A stretch of 64,000 nucleotides of DNA, from NCBI RefSeq assembly GCF_013366925.1, contig NZ_JAALDK010000001.1, positions 2,425,089 to 2,489,088 on the forward strand. The letters run 5' to 3'. Both the position numbers and the translations under genes were made by a program. Of this stretch, positions 26,326 to 36,164 are shown one piece after another; position 1 is the stretch's first letter; each line of letters opens with the position of its first letter. Source of the stretch: Paraburkholderia youngii (GTDB lineage Bacteria; Pseudomonadota; Gammaproteobacteria; Burkholderiales; Burkholderiaceae). The notes beneath the pieces were generated by a model. That model did not search any database. It was not told where the DNA came from and was given only the letters and a program-made list of their open reading frames with translations.

Positions 26326-28275
26326 TCAAAAGTCCGCGGGCGCCGCCTTGTCGGCGACACGCGCGTCGAGCGCGGCTTCGCACTGCTCGATTTCTTCGCT
26401 GCTCATCGGCTTGCCCAGCAGATAACCCTGCGCATGAGTGCAACCGCATACGCGCACGAAATTGAGCTGCTCCTGGGTTTCGATGCCCTCTGCCGTGGTC
26501 GGCATGCCGATCTCGCGCGCAAGTGCGACGATGCCGCGCACCACGGCCGCGGATTCGCGCCCATGCACGGCGTCGCGCACGAACGAACTGTCGATCTTCA
26601 GCTTGTCGAACGAGAAGCGCACCAGCGTCGACATCGTCGAAAAGCCGGTGCCGAAGTCGTCGAGCGCCAGCCCGATGCCCAATGCGCGCAACCGGGTGAT
26701 GTTGCGGCGGGTCACTTCATCGTCGTTCAGCAGTGCCGTTTCCGTGACCTCGAGATTGAGCCGCGTCGGCGGCAACCTCGTTTTCCGAAGTATGGCCGTC
26801 ACCGTCGATGCGAACGATTCCTCGCGCAACTGCACCGGCGATACGTTGACCGCGACGATCACCTTGTCGCGCCACGTCGACGCCGCCATGCACGATTGCA
26901 GCAGCACCCATTCGCCCAACAGGAGAATCAGGCCGGTGCGCTCGGCGGTCGGAATGAACGCCGACGGCGACAACTCGCCGCGCGTCGGATGAGCCCAGCG
27001 AATCAGCGCCTCGCGACCCGCTACCGCGCCGGTGTGAAGATCGATGATCGGCTGATACTCCATGCGCAAACCATCGAACGACTTCAGCGCGCCTTCGAGA
27101 TCGCTGCGCAGCAGGCTCAGGCTTTCGTCGGATACGTGCTTCTCGGCATCGAAAATCGCAAACGCGCTTTTGCCGCTGCGCTTGACGCCATACAGCGCGC
27201 GGTCGGCGCAGATCAGCAATTGCGGACCGGTATTCGCATGTTCGGGGTACAGCGCGATGCCGACGCTCGCGCCGATATGCACGAGCGCTTCGCTCAGCAC
27301 GAACGGCCGCGCCAGCGTTCTGACGATGCGATCGGCCAGCACGCGCACGTCGCGAAGCTGCCCGGCGCCGTCCGAAATCGCCACGAACTCGTCGCCCGCG
27401 AGGCGGCCAACCTGGTCGCCGCTTGGCAGCACGTCGCACAAACGCGTCGCCGCTTCCTGCAGAATCTGGTCGCCGGCGGCATGGCCGAGACTGTCGTTGA
27501 TCGCCTTGAAGCCATCGAGGTCGATCAGCAGCACCGCGAACGCCCCGCGCTGCCCGGTCGAACTCTCGCCGGTGCGCTCGAGCAGCAGCTCGCTGATGCG
27601 CGCGCGATTCGGCAAACCGGTCAAGCTGTCCTGACGCGCGAGGCGATGACTGTTTTCGCGCGCGAGCAGCAACGCGACGGTGTCGCGATTGCTGCGCAGC
27701 GCAACCGTGAAAAAGCCGGCCGCGCAAAAGGGTGCCTGAAATAGCAACACGAGCTTGCCATTGCCTGGCGACATCGCCGCACCGATACTCAGAAAGCTCA
27801 GAATAAAAACGATCTGCAATAACGCAAGCCGCGGCGTGCTCGCATTACGTCCGGCCAATCCGCCGATTACACCGACCGCGCAAACGTTTCCAAGCAGAAA
27901 AAGCGTGGGACTTCCGCTGATATTGCACAGAAATGTGCCGAAGCCGAATAGCGCGCTCCACAACAGACTCGCGAAAAGAAACGCGGAAGTCGGTGTGGGC
28001 AGCCCTTTCGCGGCGCGCGTGCGGCATAGCCAGATCAACAGGAGCCGCACGATCAGCAATGCGACGACCGCAATGCCCCACGCGGCATACAGCGGAATTG
28101 GATAAAGATAATACGCAGTAGCGCAAACGCTGATTTCGCAAATCGATGCGAATATGATAGAAGCGGTTCGCGTAAACAGGTTGGCGAGCAGAATCTGCCG
28201 GTTGTCCGGACTCAGGTTCTGAGCCGAGGACACGAGCCACTTGAAAAATGGAGACCTTGGTTCGGTAAAAGCCAT
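26326..28275 (-). CDS. Membrane GGDEF-EAL protein (c-di-GMP turnover)
   Basis: 649 residues. About six membrane helices fill residues 30-195, forming a sensor. The GGDEF domain (about 210-370) has RLAGDEFVAIS, an AGDEF variant that can be active. The EAL domain (about 385-640) keeps AGREALIRW, LNLEVTETALLND, LALDDFGTGFS, DKLKIDSSFVRD and TAEGIETQEQ, so a working phosphodiesterase is likely. It tunes c-di-GMP, relevant to adhesion and pili encoded elsewhere in the window, though no direct link is shown. Confidence 0.92.
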   Translation of the reverse strand: MAFTEPRSPFFKWLVSSAQNLSPDNRQILLANLFTRTASIIFASICEISVCATAYYLYPIPLYAAWGIAVVALLIVRLLLIWLCRTRAAKGLPTPTSAFLFASLLWSALFGFGTFLCNISGSPTLFLLGNVCAVGVIGGLAGRNASTPRLALLQIVFILSFLSIGAAMSPGNGKLVLLFQAPFCAAGFFTVALRSNRDTVALLLARENSHRLARQDSLTGLPNRARISELLLERTGESSTGQRGAFAVLLIDLDGFKAINDSLGHAAGDQILQEAATRLCDVLPSGDQVGRLAGDEFVAISDGAGQLRDVRVLADRIVRTLARPFVLSEALVHIGASVGIALYPEHANTGPQLLICADRALYGVKRSGKSAFAIFDAEKHVSDESLSLLRSDLEGALKSFDGLRMEYQPIIDLHTGAVAGREALIRWAHPTRGELSPSAFIPTAERTGLILLLGEWVLLQSCMAASTWRDKVIVAVNVSPVQLREESFASTVTAILRKTRLPPTRLNLEVTETALLNDDEVTRRNITRLRALGIGLALDDFGTGFSTMSTLVRFSFDKLKIDSSFVRDAVHGRESAAVVRGIVALAREIGMPTTAEGIETQEQLNFVRVCGCTHAQGYLLGKPMSSEEIEQCEAALDARVADKAAPADF

Positions 28276-28523
28276 GACCTGCGCATTCGACGGTTAGTGG
28301 GTCCGAATCGGCATGCGAATGGACGGCTCGTGCAACGATTACATAAACATAAAATATCAGATTAATGCGGGCAATGGCGTGAAATGACTATTAGCCACGC
28401 TTTTATGGCAATGGACCGTCGCTAATCCGCAGCCGCTCGACCCGGTGCGAGCGTTTCGGATCGCACGTTGTTGCGGCGCAGCGCCCCGCTCGGTTGGCGT
28501 CATTCCTATGTCGCGCAAAGGCA
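28276..28523. other. Intergenic region upstream of the GGDEF-EAL gene
   Basis: AT-rich around 28330-28390, where the leftward promoter of the GGDEF-EAL gene should lie. No gene seen. Confidence 0.45.
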
Positions 28524-28554
28524 ATAAAAAAGAGGAAGAGCGTGGCTCTTCCTC
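28524..28554 (-). terminator. Rho-independent terminator of the L-fucose-type ABC operon
   Basis: Perfect 10-bp stem GAGGAAGAGC / GCTCTTCCTC (28532-28554, loop of 3), followed on the minus strand by a T-rich run (28524-28531). It is 51 bases after the binding-protein stop. Confidence 0.88.
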
Positions 28555-28605
28555 CTTGACGATTTCCGCGTGCCCGGCTTCCCGAGTCGCGATCGCCGGC
28601 CTTGC

Positions 28606-29547
28606 TCAGTCGTACAGCACGGCTACGATCTTCGGATCGTTGATGTTGGTCTTGTCGTACCAGTAGAAACCGGTATCGATCTTCTTCGGCAGCTTCTCGC
28701 CATGCAGCGCCTTGACCGCCGAGTCGACCGTGCACTTGCCGATACCGACCGGGTTCTGCGTAATTGCGCCGGCCATCAAACCCGACATGATGTTGTCCTT
28801 CTGCTCCTTGCCGGAGTCGAAGCCGATCAGCACGAGTTTCTTGCCCGACTCCTTGATGCCAATCGCTGCGCCATCCGCGGAACCTTCGTTCGCGCCGAAG
28901 ATGCCCTTCAGGTTCGGATTCGCCTGGATCATGGCCTTGGCGATTTCCGCCGACTTCAGGTGGTCGCCGGCGCCGTATTGCACGGACACGATCTTGATGT
29001 TCGGATGCTTCGACTTGATCTGATTGACGAAACCGTCGCGACGATCGACACCGGTGCGGCTGGTCTGGTCGTGCACGATGACGCCGACTTCGCCGGAATT
29101 GCCGATGAACTCGGCCATCTTGTCGGCGGCGAGCGCGGCGGCGGCGAGGTTGTCCGTTGCGCAGGTCGTCAACGGAATATCGCTGTCGACGCCAGAGTCG
29201 AATGCGATCACCGGAATCTTGTCGTTCTGCGCGCGCTTGAGCAAGGGGATGGCCGCCTTGCTGTCGAGTGCCGCAATACCGATCGCCTGCGGTTTCTTCG
29301 CGAGCGCGGCCGACAGCATATCGATCTGCTTGTCGACCATCGCTTCGGTTTCCGGTCCCTCGAACGTGATCCTGACGTTGTTCGCTTTCGCGGACTGCTC
29401 GGCACCCGATTTGACGGCTTGCCAGAACTGATGCTGGAAGCCTTTCGAAATAAGCGGAATATACTGGTCATCCGCATACGCGAGACTGCTTCCGCCAACG
29501 AGCGCACCGACACCGACCACGATACCGATTAGTCTTCTCTTCAACAT
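28606..29547 (-). CDS. Ribose-type ABC sugar-binding protein (likely L-fucose or related)
   Basis: 313 residues with a signal peptide (MLKRRLIGIVVGVGALVGG ... AYA-D). The mature protein is a CUT2/RbsB-type fold: PLISKGFQHQFWQAVKSGAE, PVIAFDSGVDSDIPLTTCAT, VIVHDQTSRTGVDRRDGFVN, GIFGANEGSADGAAIGI. GGAGG precedes the ATG. It is the last gene of the leftward rbsA-rbsC-binding protein order. Substrate is inferred from the divergent L-fuconate dehydratase. Confidence 0.9.
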   Translation of the reverse strand: MLKRRLIGIVVGVGALVGGSSLAYADDQYIPLISKGFQHQFWQAVKSGAEQSAKANNVRITFEGPETEAMVDKQIDMLSAALAKKPQAIGIAALDSKAAIPLLKRAQNDKIPVIAFDSGVDSDIPLTTCATDNLAAAALAADKMAEFIGNSGEVGVIVHDQTSRTGVDRRDGFVNQIKSKHPNIKIVSVQYGAGDHLKSAEIAKAMIQANPNLKGIFGANEGSADGAAIGIKESGKKLVLIGFDSGKEQKDNIMSGLMAGAITQNPVGIGKCTVDSAVKALHGEKLPKKIDTGFYWYDKTNINDPKIVAVLYD

Positions 29548-29666
29548 GGGGCCTCCTCCAATGGTTGGGCTATCAAGCCGCTATCGAGCTTTCGAGGGAG
29601 CCTTCACGTGCCCTCTCTCTGCTGCTCCTGCGTTCCCTGCTTATTTGCTGCTTCCTTGCTCCTACA

Positions 29667-30695
29667 TCAACTTCCCCGGCTGCGCCGCAGAATGTCCGCA
29701 TACACCGCCAGAATGATGATTAAACCCGTCACGACGATCTGCCACTCCTGCGCGACCGACATGATGCGCAGCCCGTTGGTCAGCACGCTCATGATGAAAG
29801 CGCCGATGATGGTGCCGAGGATCGTGCCCGAACCGCCGCTCAACGACGTGCCGCCGATCACGACCGCCGCGATCGCATCGAGCTCGTAGCCCTGGCCGAG
29901 CGCCGGCTGCGCGGAATTGAGCCGCGACGCGATCAGGAGACCCGCGATGCCGCAGATCGCGCCGCCCACGCCGTAAATCGCGATCTTCCAGCGATCGACA
30001 TTGACGCCCGAAAGCCGTACCGCTTCTTCATTGCTGCCGAGTGCGAATGTGTAGCGGCCGAGCGCAGTGCGATTGAGCGTAATGGAACTGACGATCGCGA
30101 GAAAGAACAAAATAAGTACCGCATTCGGAATCGGCACGCTCGGCAGGAAATAGCCGATCAGCGAGTCCTGGGAAATACGGTAGAAGTTCTCGGTATCGGT
30201 GAAATAGATCGGCTTGTCAGCCGACACGACGAGCGAAAGCCCTTTGAGCAGCATCATCATGCCGAGCGTCGCGATGAATGGCGGAATCTTCATTTTCGCG
30301 GTCAAGGTGCCCGATATCGTGCCGCATACCGCGCCAGTCGCCAGTGCCGCGAGTACGCCCATCCACATCGGCAGATGCCAGTAGGTGAGAAATACACCGC
30401 AGATCACGGCGGTGAACGTCATCAACGTACCGACCGACAGATCGATACCCCCGGTGATGATCACGAACGTGGCCGCGATCGCCAGCACGCCGTTCACAGC
30501 GGTCGCCTGCAAAATGCCGAGGATGTTGTCCATCTGCATGAAGGCCGGTGACGCGAAGCTGAAGAACACCAGCAGCAGAATGAGGCTCGCGAACGCGAGC
30601 ATCTTTTGCACGGCGGTCGGCGCAAAAATTCGCGCTTTCAGCCCGGAAGTGCGCCGTTCGTTGTCCAGCGCCGCGGTATCCGTTTGCATTGTCAT
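29667..30695 (-). CDS. Ribose-type ABC permease (RbsC family)
   Basis: 342 residues, about ten membrane helices. Family marks include GLLIASRLNSAQPALGQGYE and DAIAAVVIGGTSLSGGSGTI. It forms the CUT2 membrane channel. Start 30695 has AGAGG upstream and is 13 bases after the ATPase stop. Confidence 0.92.
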   Translation of the reverse strand: MTMQTDTAALDNERRTSGLKARIFAPTAVQKMLAFASLILLLVFFSFASPAFMQMDNILGILQATAVNGVLAIAATFVIITGGIDLSVGTLMTFTAVICGVFLTYWHLPMWMGVLAALATGAVCGTISGTLTAKMKIPPFIATLGMMMLLKGLSLVVSADKPIYFTDTENFYRISQDSLIGYFLPSVPIPNAVLILFFLAIVSSITLNRTALGRYTFALGSNEEAVRLSGVNVDRWKIAIYGVGGAICGIAGLLIASRLNSAQPALGQGYELDAIAAVVIGGTSLSGGSGTILGTIIGAFIMSVLTNGLRIMSVAQEWQIVVTGLIIILAVYADILRRSRGS

Positions 30696-30708
30696 GTCAT
30701 AGACCTCT

Positions 30709-32226
30709 TCAGGCTTGTGCCGTTTTCAGGGATTCGCGCTGCGTCGCGAGATGCATGATGCGCTCCTGCGTCGCTTCGCTGGCGGACAGCTCGCCGGTAA
30801 TGCGGCCTTCGCACATCACGACGATGCGGTCGCTCATGCGCAGAACTTCGGGCAGCTCCGAGGAGATCATCACGATCGCCTTGCCTTGCGCCGCCAGCGA
30901 GCGCAGCAGCTTGTAGATTTCGCTTTTCGCGCCGACGTCGATACCGCGCGTCGGTTCGTCGAAGAACAGGACATCGCAATCGCGCTCGAGCCATTTCGCA
31001 ATCACGATCTTTTGCTGATTGCCGCCCGACAGGAGCCGAACCTGCTGCGTCGCCGAAGGCGTGCGAATCGCAAGCAGCTTGATGAAGTGCTGCGCTCTTT
31101 TACGAATCTGCCCGCTGCGCAGGAACATATTGAGCGACAGGAACTTGCCGAGATCGGACATTACGATGTTCGATTCGACATCCATTCCGGTGGCCAGACC
31201 AAAGCGCTTGCGATCTTCCGACAGATAGCCGATGCCGCGCTTGACCGCATCACTGGGCCTTTTGATCGACGCCTTCACGCCCTTCACAAAAATCTCGCCC
31301 GATTCGACCGGATCGGCGCCGAACACCGCACGCGCGAGCTCCGTGCGGCCCGCGCCCATCAAGCCGGCGAAGCCGAGTATTTCGCCCTTGCGCAATTCGA
31401 AACTGACGTCGCGCACGAGCGGACCCGCGACGAGATTTTTCACTTCGAGCGCGAGTTCGCCTTTCGCCGGCGCGCTCTGCACCGGCGCGATGTCGCTGAG
31501 CGTGCGCCCGACCATCATGCCGATGATCGTCTGGACGCTGGTGCCCTCGGTCGGAACGGTGGCCACATACTCGCCGTCGCGCATCACAGTGACGCGATCG
31601 GTGATCTGCTTCAACTCGTCCATCTTGTGCGAGATATAGACGACGCCGACGCCGCGCTCTTTCAATTGACGGATGATCCGGAACAACTCGGCAATCTCGG
31701 CATCGTTGAGCGCGGAGGTGGGCTCGTCCATGATTAGCACACGCGAATCGAAAGACAGGGCTTTCGCGATCTCGACCATCTGCTGACTCGCGACGGTCAA
31801 CGTGCCGACTATCTTGCGCGGATCGAGCTTCACGTGCATGCGGGCGAGAATCTCGCGTGCCTGCGCATTCAGCTTGTCTTCGTCGAGGAACAGACCCAGA
31901 CCCTTGCGCGGCTCTCGGCCGATAAAGATGTTCTGCGCGATGCTCAGATGATTCATCAGTTGCAGTTCCTGATGAATGATGCCGATGCCGACGGCTTGCG
32001 CGTCGCGCGGGCCTTGAAAGTCGACGGGTTTGCCGTCGAACAGAATTTCGCCGGAATCGCGCGTATAGACGCCGGCAAGAATCTTCATCAGCGTCGACTT
32101 GCCGGCGCCGTTCTCGCCCATCAGCGCGTGGACCTCACCGGCCATGAGTTCGAAGCGGACGTCATGAAGTGCTCTAACGCCCGGAAAGCTCTTGCAAAGC
32201 TTGTTGACGGAAATGAGTGGGTTCAT
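30709..32226 (-). CDS. Ribose-type ABC ATPase with two nucleotide-binding domains (RbsA family)
   Basis: 505 residues, two fused ATPase domains. First domain: Walker [41 protein letters not shown]. Second domain: degenerate P-loop [41 protein letters not shown], as in RbsA/MglA. First gene of the leftward operon, 90 bases after the FadR-type regulator stop. Confidence 0.93.
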   Translation of the reverse strand: MNPLISVNKLCKSFPGVRALHDVRFELMAGEVHALMGENGAGKSTLMKILAGVYTRDSGEILFDGKPVDFQGPRDAQAVGIGIIHQELQLMNHLSIAQNIFIGREPRKGLGLFLDEDKLNAQAREILARMHVKLDPRKIVGTLTVASQQMVEIAKALSFDSRVLIMDEPTSALNDAEIAELFRIIRQLKERGVGVVYISHKMDELKQITDRVTVMRDGEYVATVPTEGTSVQTIIGMMVGRTLSDIAPVQSAPAKGELALEVKNLVAGPLVRDVSFELRKGEILGFAGLMGAGRTELARAVFGADPVESGEIFVKGVKASIKRPSDAVKRGIGYLSEDRKRFGLATGMDVESNIVMSDLGKFLSLNMFLRSGQIRKRAQHFIKLLAIRTPSATQQVRLLSGGNQQKIVIAKWLERDCDVLFFDEPTRGIDVGAKSEIYKLLRSLAAQGKAIVMISSELPEVLRMSDRIVVMCEGRITGELSASEATQERIMHLATQRESLKTAQA

Positions 32227-32316
32227 GTGCTGATCTGTCGACGGCTGCCTGTATCACCAACGCTTTTACGGTGGAGCTTTTTACGACTCGACAACGGCTT
32301 TCATTGCAGCTTTCAT

Positions 32317-33045
32317 TCAAGGCGCGAACAGGTCGGGCCGCTCTTTCGCGGACCGGTGCAATTCGGCGACGACCTGGTCGAGATGATCGTGCATCGCTTT
32401 CGCGGCCGCATCGCCGTCGCCGGCGCAAAGAGCCTTGAAGATGCTCTCGTGCTCTTCCAGCGTATGCACGAGCCGTTCCGGACTTGCGAGCAATTGCCGC
32501 GCGCGGTCCAGCGCATTGCGCGACACCGCGACGATTTCCTTTACGCGCGGCAGGTTGACCGCGTCGAGCAGGATTTCATGGAAAGCCAGATCGAGCGCAT
32601 GAAACGCCAGACGTTCGCCACTTCCAGCCAGAGTGCGCTGCTGGTCGAGATTGCTGGCCAATGCGTCGAGCGTGGCCCGGTCGTGCATTCGCGCCACGCC
32701 GCGCACCGTCTCGACCTCCAGTGCGCTGCGTATGAATAGATGCTGGCGGATGTCGTCGAGCGCGATCGGCTTGACGCGCGTGCCGCGCTGCGGCAATACC
32801 TCGACGAGACCCGCATGCGCAAGCCTTGCCAACGCGGACGACACCGGAAAGCGCGACACCCCCATCCGTTCGCACACGGCCATCTTGTCGATCATCATGC
32901 CGGGTTCCAACGCCAACGTAACGATCGCTTCTCGCAACGCCGCCTCCACCGCGTCGGTCAAACTGCCGCGCTCGCCACCGCCAACTTTTTGCAGTGCGAC
33001 ATAAGGATTGCCAGCGGCATTCTCCAGTTCGGCTGACGAGTTCAC
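32317..33045 (-). CDS. FadR-type GntR regulator of the L-fucose-type locus
   Basis: 242 residues from GTG 33045 with AAGG 6 bases upstream. Upstream ATGs at about 33082 fall inside the promoter -10 element, so they cannot be used. The winged helix (VCERMGVSRFPVSSALARLA) is followed by an FCD ligand-binding domain with metal-ligand candidates in DLAFHEILLDA and EEHESIFKAL. It precedes the ABC genes in the same direction and is divergent from fuconate dehydratase. It probably represses both until a sugar intermediate binds. Confidence 0.9.
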   Translation of the reverse strand: MNSSAELENAAGNPYVALQKVGGGERGSLTDAVEAALREAIVTLALEPGMMIDKMAVCERMGVSRFPVSSALARLAHAGLVEVLPQRGTRVKPIALDDIRQHLFIRSALEVETVRGVARMHDRATLDALASNLDQQRTLAGSGERLAFHALDLAFHEILLDAVNLPRVKEIVAVSRNALDRARQLLASPERLVHTLEEHESIFKALCAGDGDAAAKAMHDHLDQVVAELHRSAKERPDLFAP

Positions 33046-33071
33046 GGAGGCCTTGATTTCGAGAGAACATG

Positions 33072-33105
33072 CTAGCATGCTAGAAAGGGAATGCCGTGTT
33101 GTCAA
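33072..33105 (-). promoter_or_regulatory. Promoter and palindromic operator of the FadR-type regulator
   Basis: On the minus strand TTGACA (33100-33105) and TAGCAT (33077-33082) are 17 bases apart. A perfect 12-bp palindrome CTAGCATGCTAG (33072-33083) covers the -10. On the other side, two ATGCCTGG direct repeats (33115 and 33136, 21 bases apart) lie before the fuconate dehydratase gene. Confidence 0.7.
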
Positions 33106-33271
33106 CGCGTACAAATGCCTGGGGAATACCTAGGGATGCCTGGTATCTGGGAACCAAGGGCTTACCCGTACACGCGGCAGGAACGCGCACATGGAGAACG
33201 TGCGCATGTAGCCGATCCCGTCTGCGTCCGCAGACGACAAGCCGATAGCCATAGCCCCGGAGGGTGCGCAG

Positions 33272-34567
33272 ATGACGACGATCACAAGGCTGTCCGTTCG
33301 GGACATCCGGTTTCCCACCTCACGTTCACTGGACGGCTCCGACGCGATGAATGCCGCGCCGGACTACTCCGCCACCTACGTCACGCTCGAAACCGACACG
33401 CCGAACCTGATTGGCCACGGTCTCACGTTCACGATTGGCCGCGGCAATGAAATCTGCGTGACTGCCGTGAATGCACTCACGCCATTGATCGTCGGCAAGA
33501 AGCTCGAAGATATCGCCGCGAATATGGGTGCTTTCTGGCGCGCATTCACTTCGGATAGCCAACTACGCTGGATCGGTCCGGACAAGGGCGCGATTCATCT
33601 TGCCACCGCGGCGGTCGTCAACGCTGTGTGGGACCTGTGGGCGAAATCCGTCGGCAAGCCGGTCTGGAAGCTGCTGGTCGACATGAGTCCGGAAGAACTC
33701 GTGCGCTGCCTCGACTTTCGTTACGTGACCGATGCGATCACGCCGCACGAAGCACTCGCGATGCTGCATCGTCATGCGAAGACCAAAGGCGAGCGAGAAA
33801 AGGAAATGCTCGCGCACGGCTATCCGGCCTATACGACATCCGCAGGATGGCTCGGTTACGACGACGACAAGATTCGCCGGCTCGCGCGCGAAGGCGTCGC
33901 GCAGGGATGGACGCATTTCAAGCAGAAGGTCGGTGGCGACCTGGAAGAAGACGTGCGGCGTGCGCGCATTCTGCGCGAAGAGATCGGCGAGAACCTGAAA
34001 CTGATGATGGACGCCAACCAGGTGTGGGACATCGATGAGGCGATCGCGAACATGCGTCGTCTCGCCGAGTTCGACCCGTGGTGGATCGAGGAGCCCACCA
34101 GTCCCGACGACATCCTCGGTCATGCGGCGATTCGCCGGCGGCTCGGTTCGATTGGCGTCGCAACCGGCGAGCATTGCCACAATCGCGTGATGTTCAAGCA
34201 ACTGCTGCAGGCGCAAGCCATCGACTTTTGCCAGATCGACAGTTGTCGGCTCGGTGGACTCAACGAAGTGATCGTCGTACTGCTGATGGCCGCGAAGTTC
34301 GGTGTGCCGGTGTGCCCGCATGCGGGTGGCGTCGGCCTGTGCGAGTACGTGCAGCATATTTCGCTGTTCGACTATATCTGCGTGTCGGCGTCGCTCGAAA
34401 ATCGCGTGCTCGAATATGTCGATCATCTGCACGAGCATTTCGTGGACCCCGTGGTGATCCGCAACGGGCACTACATGCCGCCACAACGGCCGGGCTATAG
34501 CATCGAGATGCTGGAAGGGACATTGGACAAGTACTGGTATCCGGAAGGAGCGGCGTGGCAGGAATGA
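33272..34567 (+). CDS. fucD: L-fuconate dehydratase (enolase superfamily)
   Basis: 431 residues; GGAGG 8 bases before ATG 33272. Converts L-fuconate to 2-keto-3-deoxy-L-fuconate in the non-phosphorylative pathway. Family marks: MLAHGYPAYTTSAGWLGYDD; base motif FKQKVGG (K-x-K); metal ligands in MMDANQVWD, WWIEEPTSPDD and ATGEHCHN; C-terminal VCPHAGGVGLCEYVQHIS. All key residues are present and the length is normal. The other pathway enzymes (fucose dehydrogenase, lactonase) are not next to it. Confidence 0.92.
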   Translation: MTTITRLSVRDIRFPTSRSLDGSDAMNAAPDYSATYVTLETDTPNLIGHGLTFTIGRGNEICVTAVNALTPLIVGKKLEDIAANMGAFWRAFTSDSQLRWIGPDKGAIHLATAAVVNAVWDLWAKSVGKPVWKLLVDMSPEELVRCLDFRYVTDAITPHEALAMLHRHAKTKGEREKEMLAHGYPAYTTSAGWLGYDDDKIRRLAREGVAQGWTHFKQKVGGDLEEDVRRARILREEIGENLKLMMDANQVWDIDEAIANMRRLAEFDPWWIEEPTSPDDILGHAAIRRRLGSIGVATGEHCHNRVMFKQLLQAQAIDFCQIDSCRLGGLNEVIVVLLMAAKFGVPVCPHAGGVGLCEYVQHISLFDYICVSASLENRVLEYVDHLHEHFVDPVVIRNGHYMPPQRPGYSIEMLEGTLDKYWYPEGAAWQE

Positions 34568-34647
34568 AGCCGGACGGTAAGGGTTTCATTTGCGTCCCTT
34601 CAGGCGTATAACGGCAGACTTCACTCACGCTGTTATCGTCCGATTCG

Positions 34648-35559
34648 ATGCGCACCGCCCGCCCCTTACCGCCTCTGCTTTCGCTGCGCGCCTTCGAAGC
34701 CGCCGCGCGCCACCTGAGTTTCAGCCGCGCGGCGCAAGAACTGTTCGTCACGCAAAGCGCGGTCAGCCACCATATCCAGAAGCTCGAAGCCGATCTGGGT
34801 ATCGCGCTATTCGAGCGCCAAACGCGCGCGATTGAACTCACCGGGACAGGCCGCGCGTACTATGCGAAAGTCCACGCCGCTTTCGAACTGCTGCGGCTCG
34901 GCACCAGCGAAGTGCGAGCATTCTCCACCGAACGCAAAACGCTGAACGTGGGCCTGCTGTCTTCATTCGCGAGTCGCTGGCTCGCATCGCGTCTGCATAC
35001 GTTCCCGCTCGCGCATCCGGATATCGAACTGCAATTGCGGCCCGACATCGCACTCGCCGATGTGCCGGGCGGCGAAGTCGACGTGGCGATTCGCTATGGA
35101 CGCGGCGGCTGGCCGGGTGTCGCTTCCCAAAGGCTCATGTCCGAGCGTCTTTCGCCGGTGTGCAGTCCGTCGCTGCTTGCCGGCAGAAAGCGTCCGCGCA
35201 AAGCACTGGACCTGCTGCGTTTCCCATTGCTGATTTCTTACTCGACGCATTCGTTCGAATGGGAAGCATGGTCGCGTCATGCCGGCCTGGACCTCGGCGA
35301 CGCGCAACGGGTGCAATTGCACGACTACAACATCGTCGTCGAAGCGGCGCTGGCCGGACAGGGCATCGCAATGGGCCGCCATCGGCTGATCGCGCAGCAG
35401 CTCGCGCAAGGCTCGCTGGTGCCTGCGTTGCCCGACACGGTGCTCGACGATCCGCGCATCGGGTGGTGGCTCGTCACGCGCAAGGGCAAGCTCGATGCCG
35501 CCGCGACCGCATTCCGCTCATGGATCGTGCAAACGGCGCAGCAAGACCCGCTCGGCTGA
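34648..35559 (+). CDS. GcvA-type LysR-family regulator
   Basis: 303 residues. LysR HTH: LLSLRAFEAAARHLSFSRAA then VTQSAVSHHIQKLEADLGIA (residues about 10-60), followed by a substrate domain with DVPGGEVDVAIRYGRGGWPG, the GcvA-like subgroup. It precedes ridA and the PLP fusion gene in the same direction, about 100 bases away, and probably regulates them. No clear ribosome binding site before ATG 34648. Confidence 0.9.
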   Translation: MRTARPLPPLLSLRAFEAAARHLSFSRAAQELFVTQSAVSHHIQKLEADLGIALFERQTRAIELTGTGRAYYAKVHAAFELLRLGTSEVRAFSTERKTLNVGLLSSFASRWLASRLHTFPLAHPDIELQLRPDIALADVPGGEVDVAIRYGRGGWPGVASQRLMSERLSPVCSPSLLAGRKRPRKALDLLRFPLLISYSTHSFEWEAWSRHAGLDLGDAQRVQLHDYNIVVEAALAGQGIAMGRHRLIAQQLAQGSLVPALPDTVLDDPRIGWWLVTRKGKLDAAATAFRSWIVQTAQQDPLG

Positions 35560-35663
35560 ACGCATTAGTCTGGCTCATACGTCGAGCGCGATAATTCGTT
35601 GGTCGCGTGCAGCGCGAATCAATAGCATCGAAGCTTTTCCGTCACTAAAACGGTACCCTTCCG

Positions 35664-36137
35664 ATGGCCTCCTCGATTACCTCCCGCGCCGCCAGCCTCG
35701 GCCTGACGCTTGAATTCGCGTCCGCACCCGCTGCCAATTACGTACCATTCGTGCAAGAAGGCAATCTGCTTCACATTTCTGGTCAGATTTCGCGCAACAA
35801 CGGACAGCCTGCATATCTCGGGCGTCTCGGCGACAATATCAGCGACGCCGAAGGCGCTCAGGCCGCGCGGCTGTCTGCGCTCGGTGTCGTCGCGCAGATC
35901 GTCGCGGCGACAGGCGACCGGCTCGAGCGCGTGGCGCGCGTCGTGCGCCTGAACGTGTTCATCGCGAGCACGCCGGCGTTCAGTGCGCAGAGCACGGTTG
36001 CCAATGGTGCGTCGGACGTGATGGTGCAGATCTTCGGCGACGCCGGCCGTCACGCGCGTAGCGCGGTTGGTGTCGCGTCGCTTCCGGCGGGAGTCGCCGT
36101 CGAAGTCGAAGCGGTTGTCGCATTGAAAAACGCCTGA
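35664..36137 (+). CDS. RidA/YjgF-family imine/enamine deaminase
   Basis: 157 residues, the longer RidA subtype (LAASTP-type, residues LGLTLEFASAPAANYVPFVQ and LLHISGQISRNNGQPAYLGR). RidA proteins hydrolyse reactive 2-aminoacrylate and related imines made by PLP enzymes. The next gene, 27 bases on, is a PLP-PLP fusion whose second domain belongs to a family that makes aminoacrylate, which supports a shared pathway. The usual catalytic arginine position could not be aligned with certainty. Confidence 0.88.
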   Translation: MASSITSRAASLGLTLEFASAPAANYVPFVQEGNLLHISGQISRNNGQPAYLGRLGDNISDAEGAQAARLSALGVVAQIVAATGDRLERVARVVRLNVFIASTPAFSAQSTVANGASDVMVQIFGDAGRHARSAVGVASLPAGVAVEVEAVVALKNA

Positions 36138-36164
36138 ATTCCACTCATACACTCGGAGCCGCCA

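Noticed and set aside
33046..33114. Longer start for the FadR-type regulator (ATG near 33082 or 33114)
   Set aside because: Those codons fall in or before the TTGACA/TAGCAT promoter, so they would not be in the mRNA.
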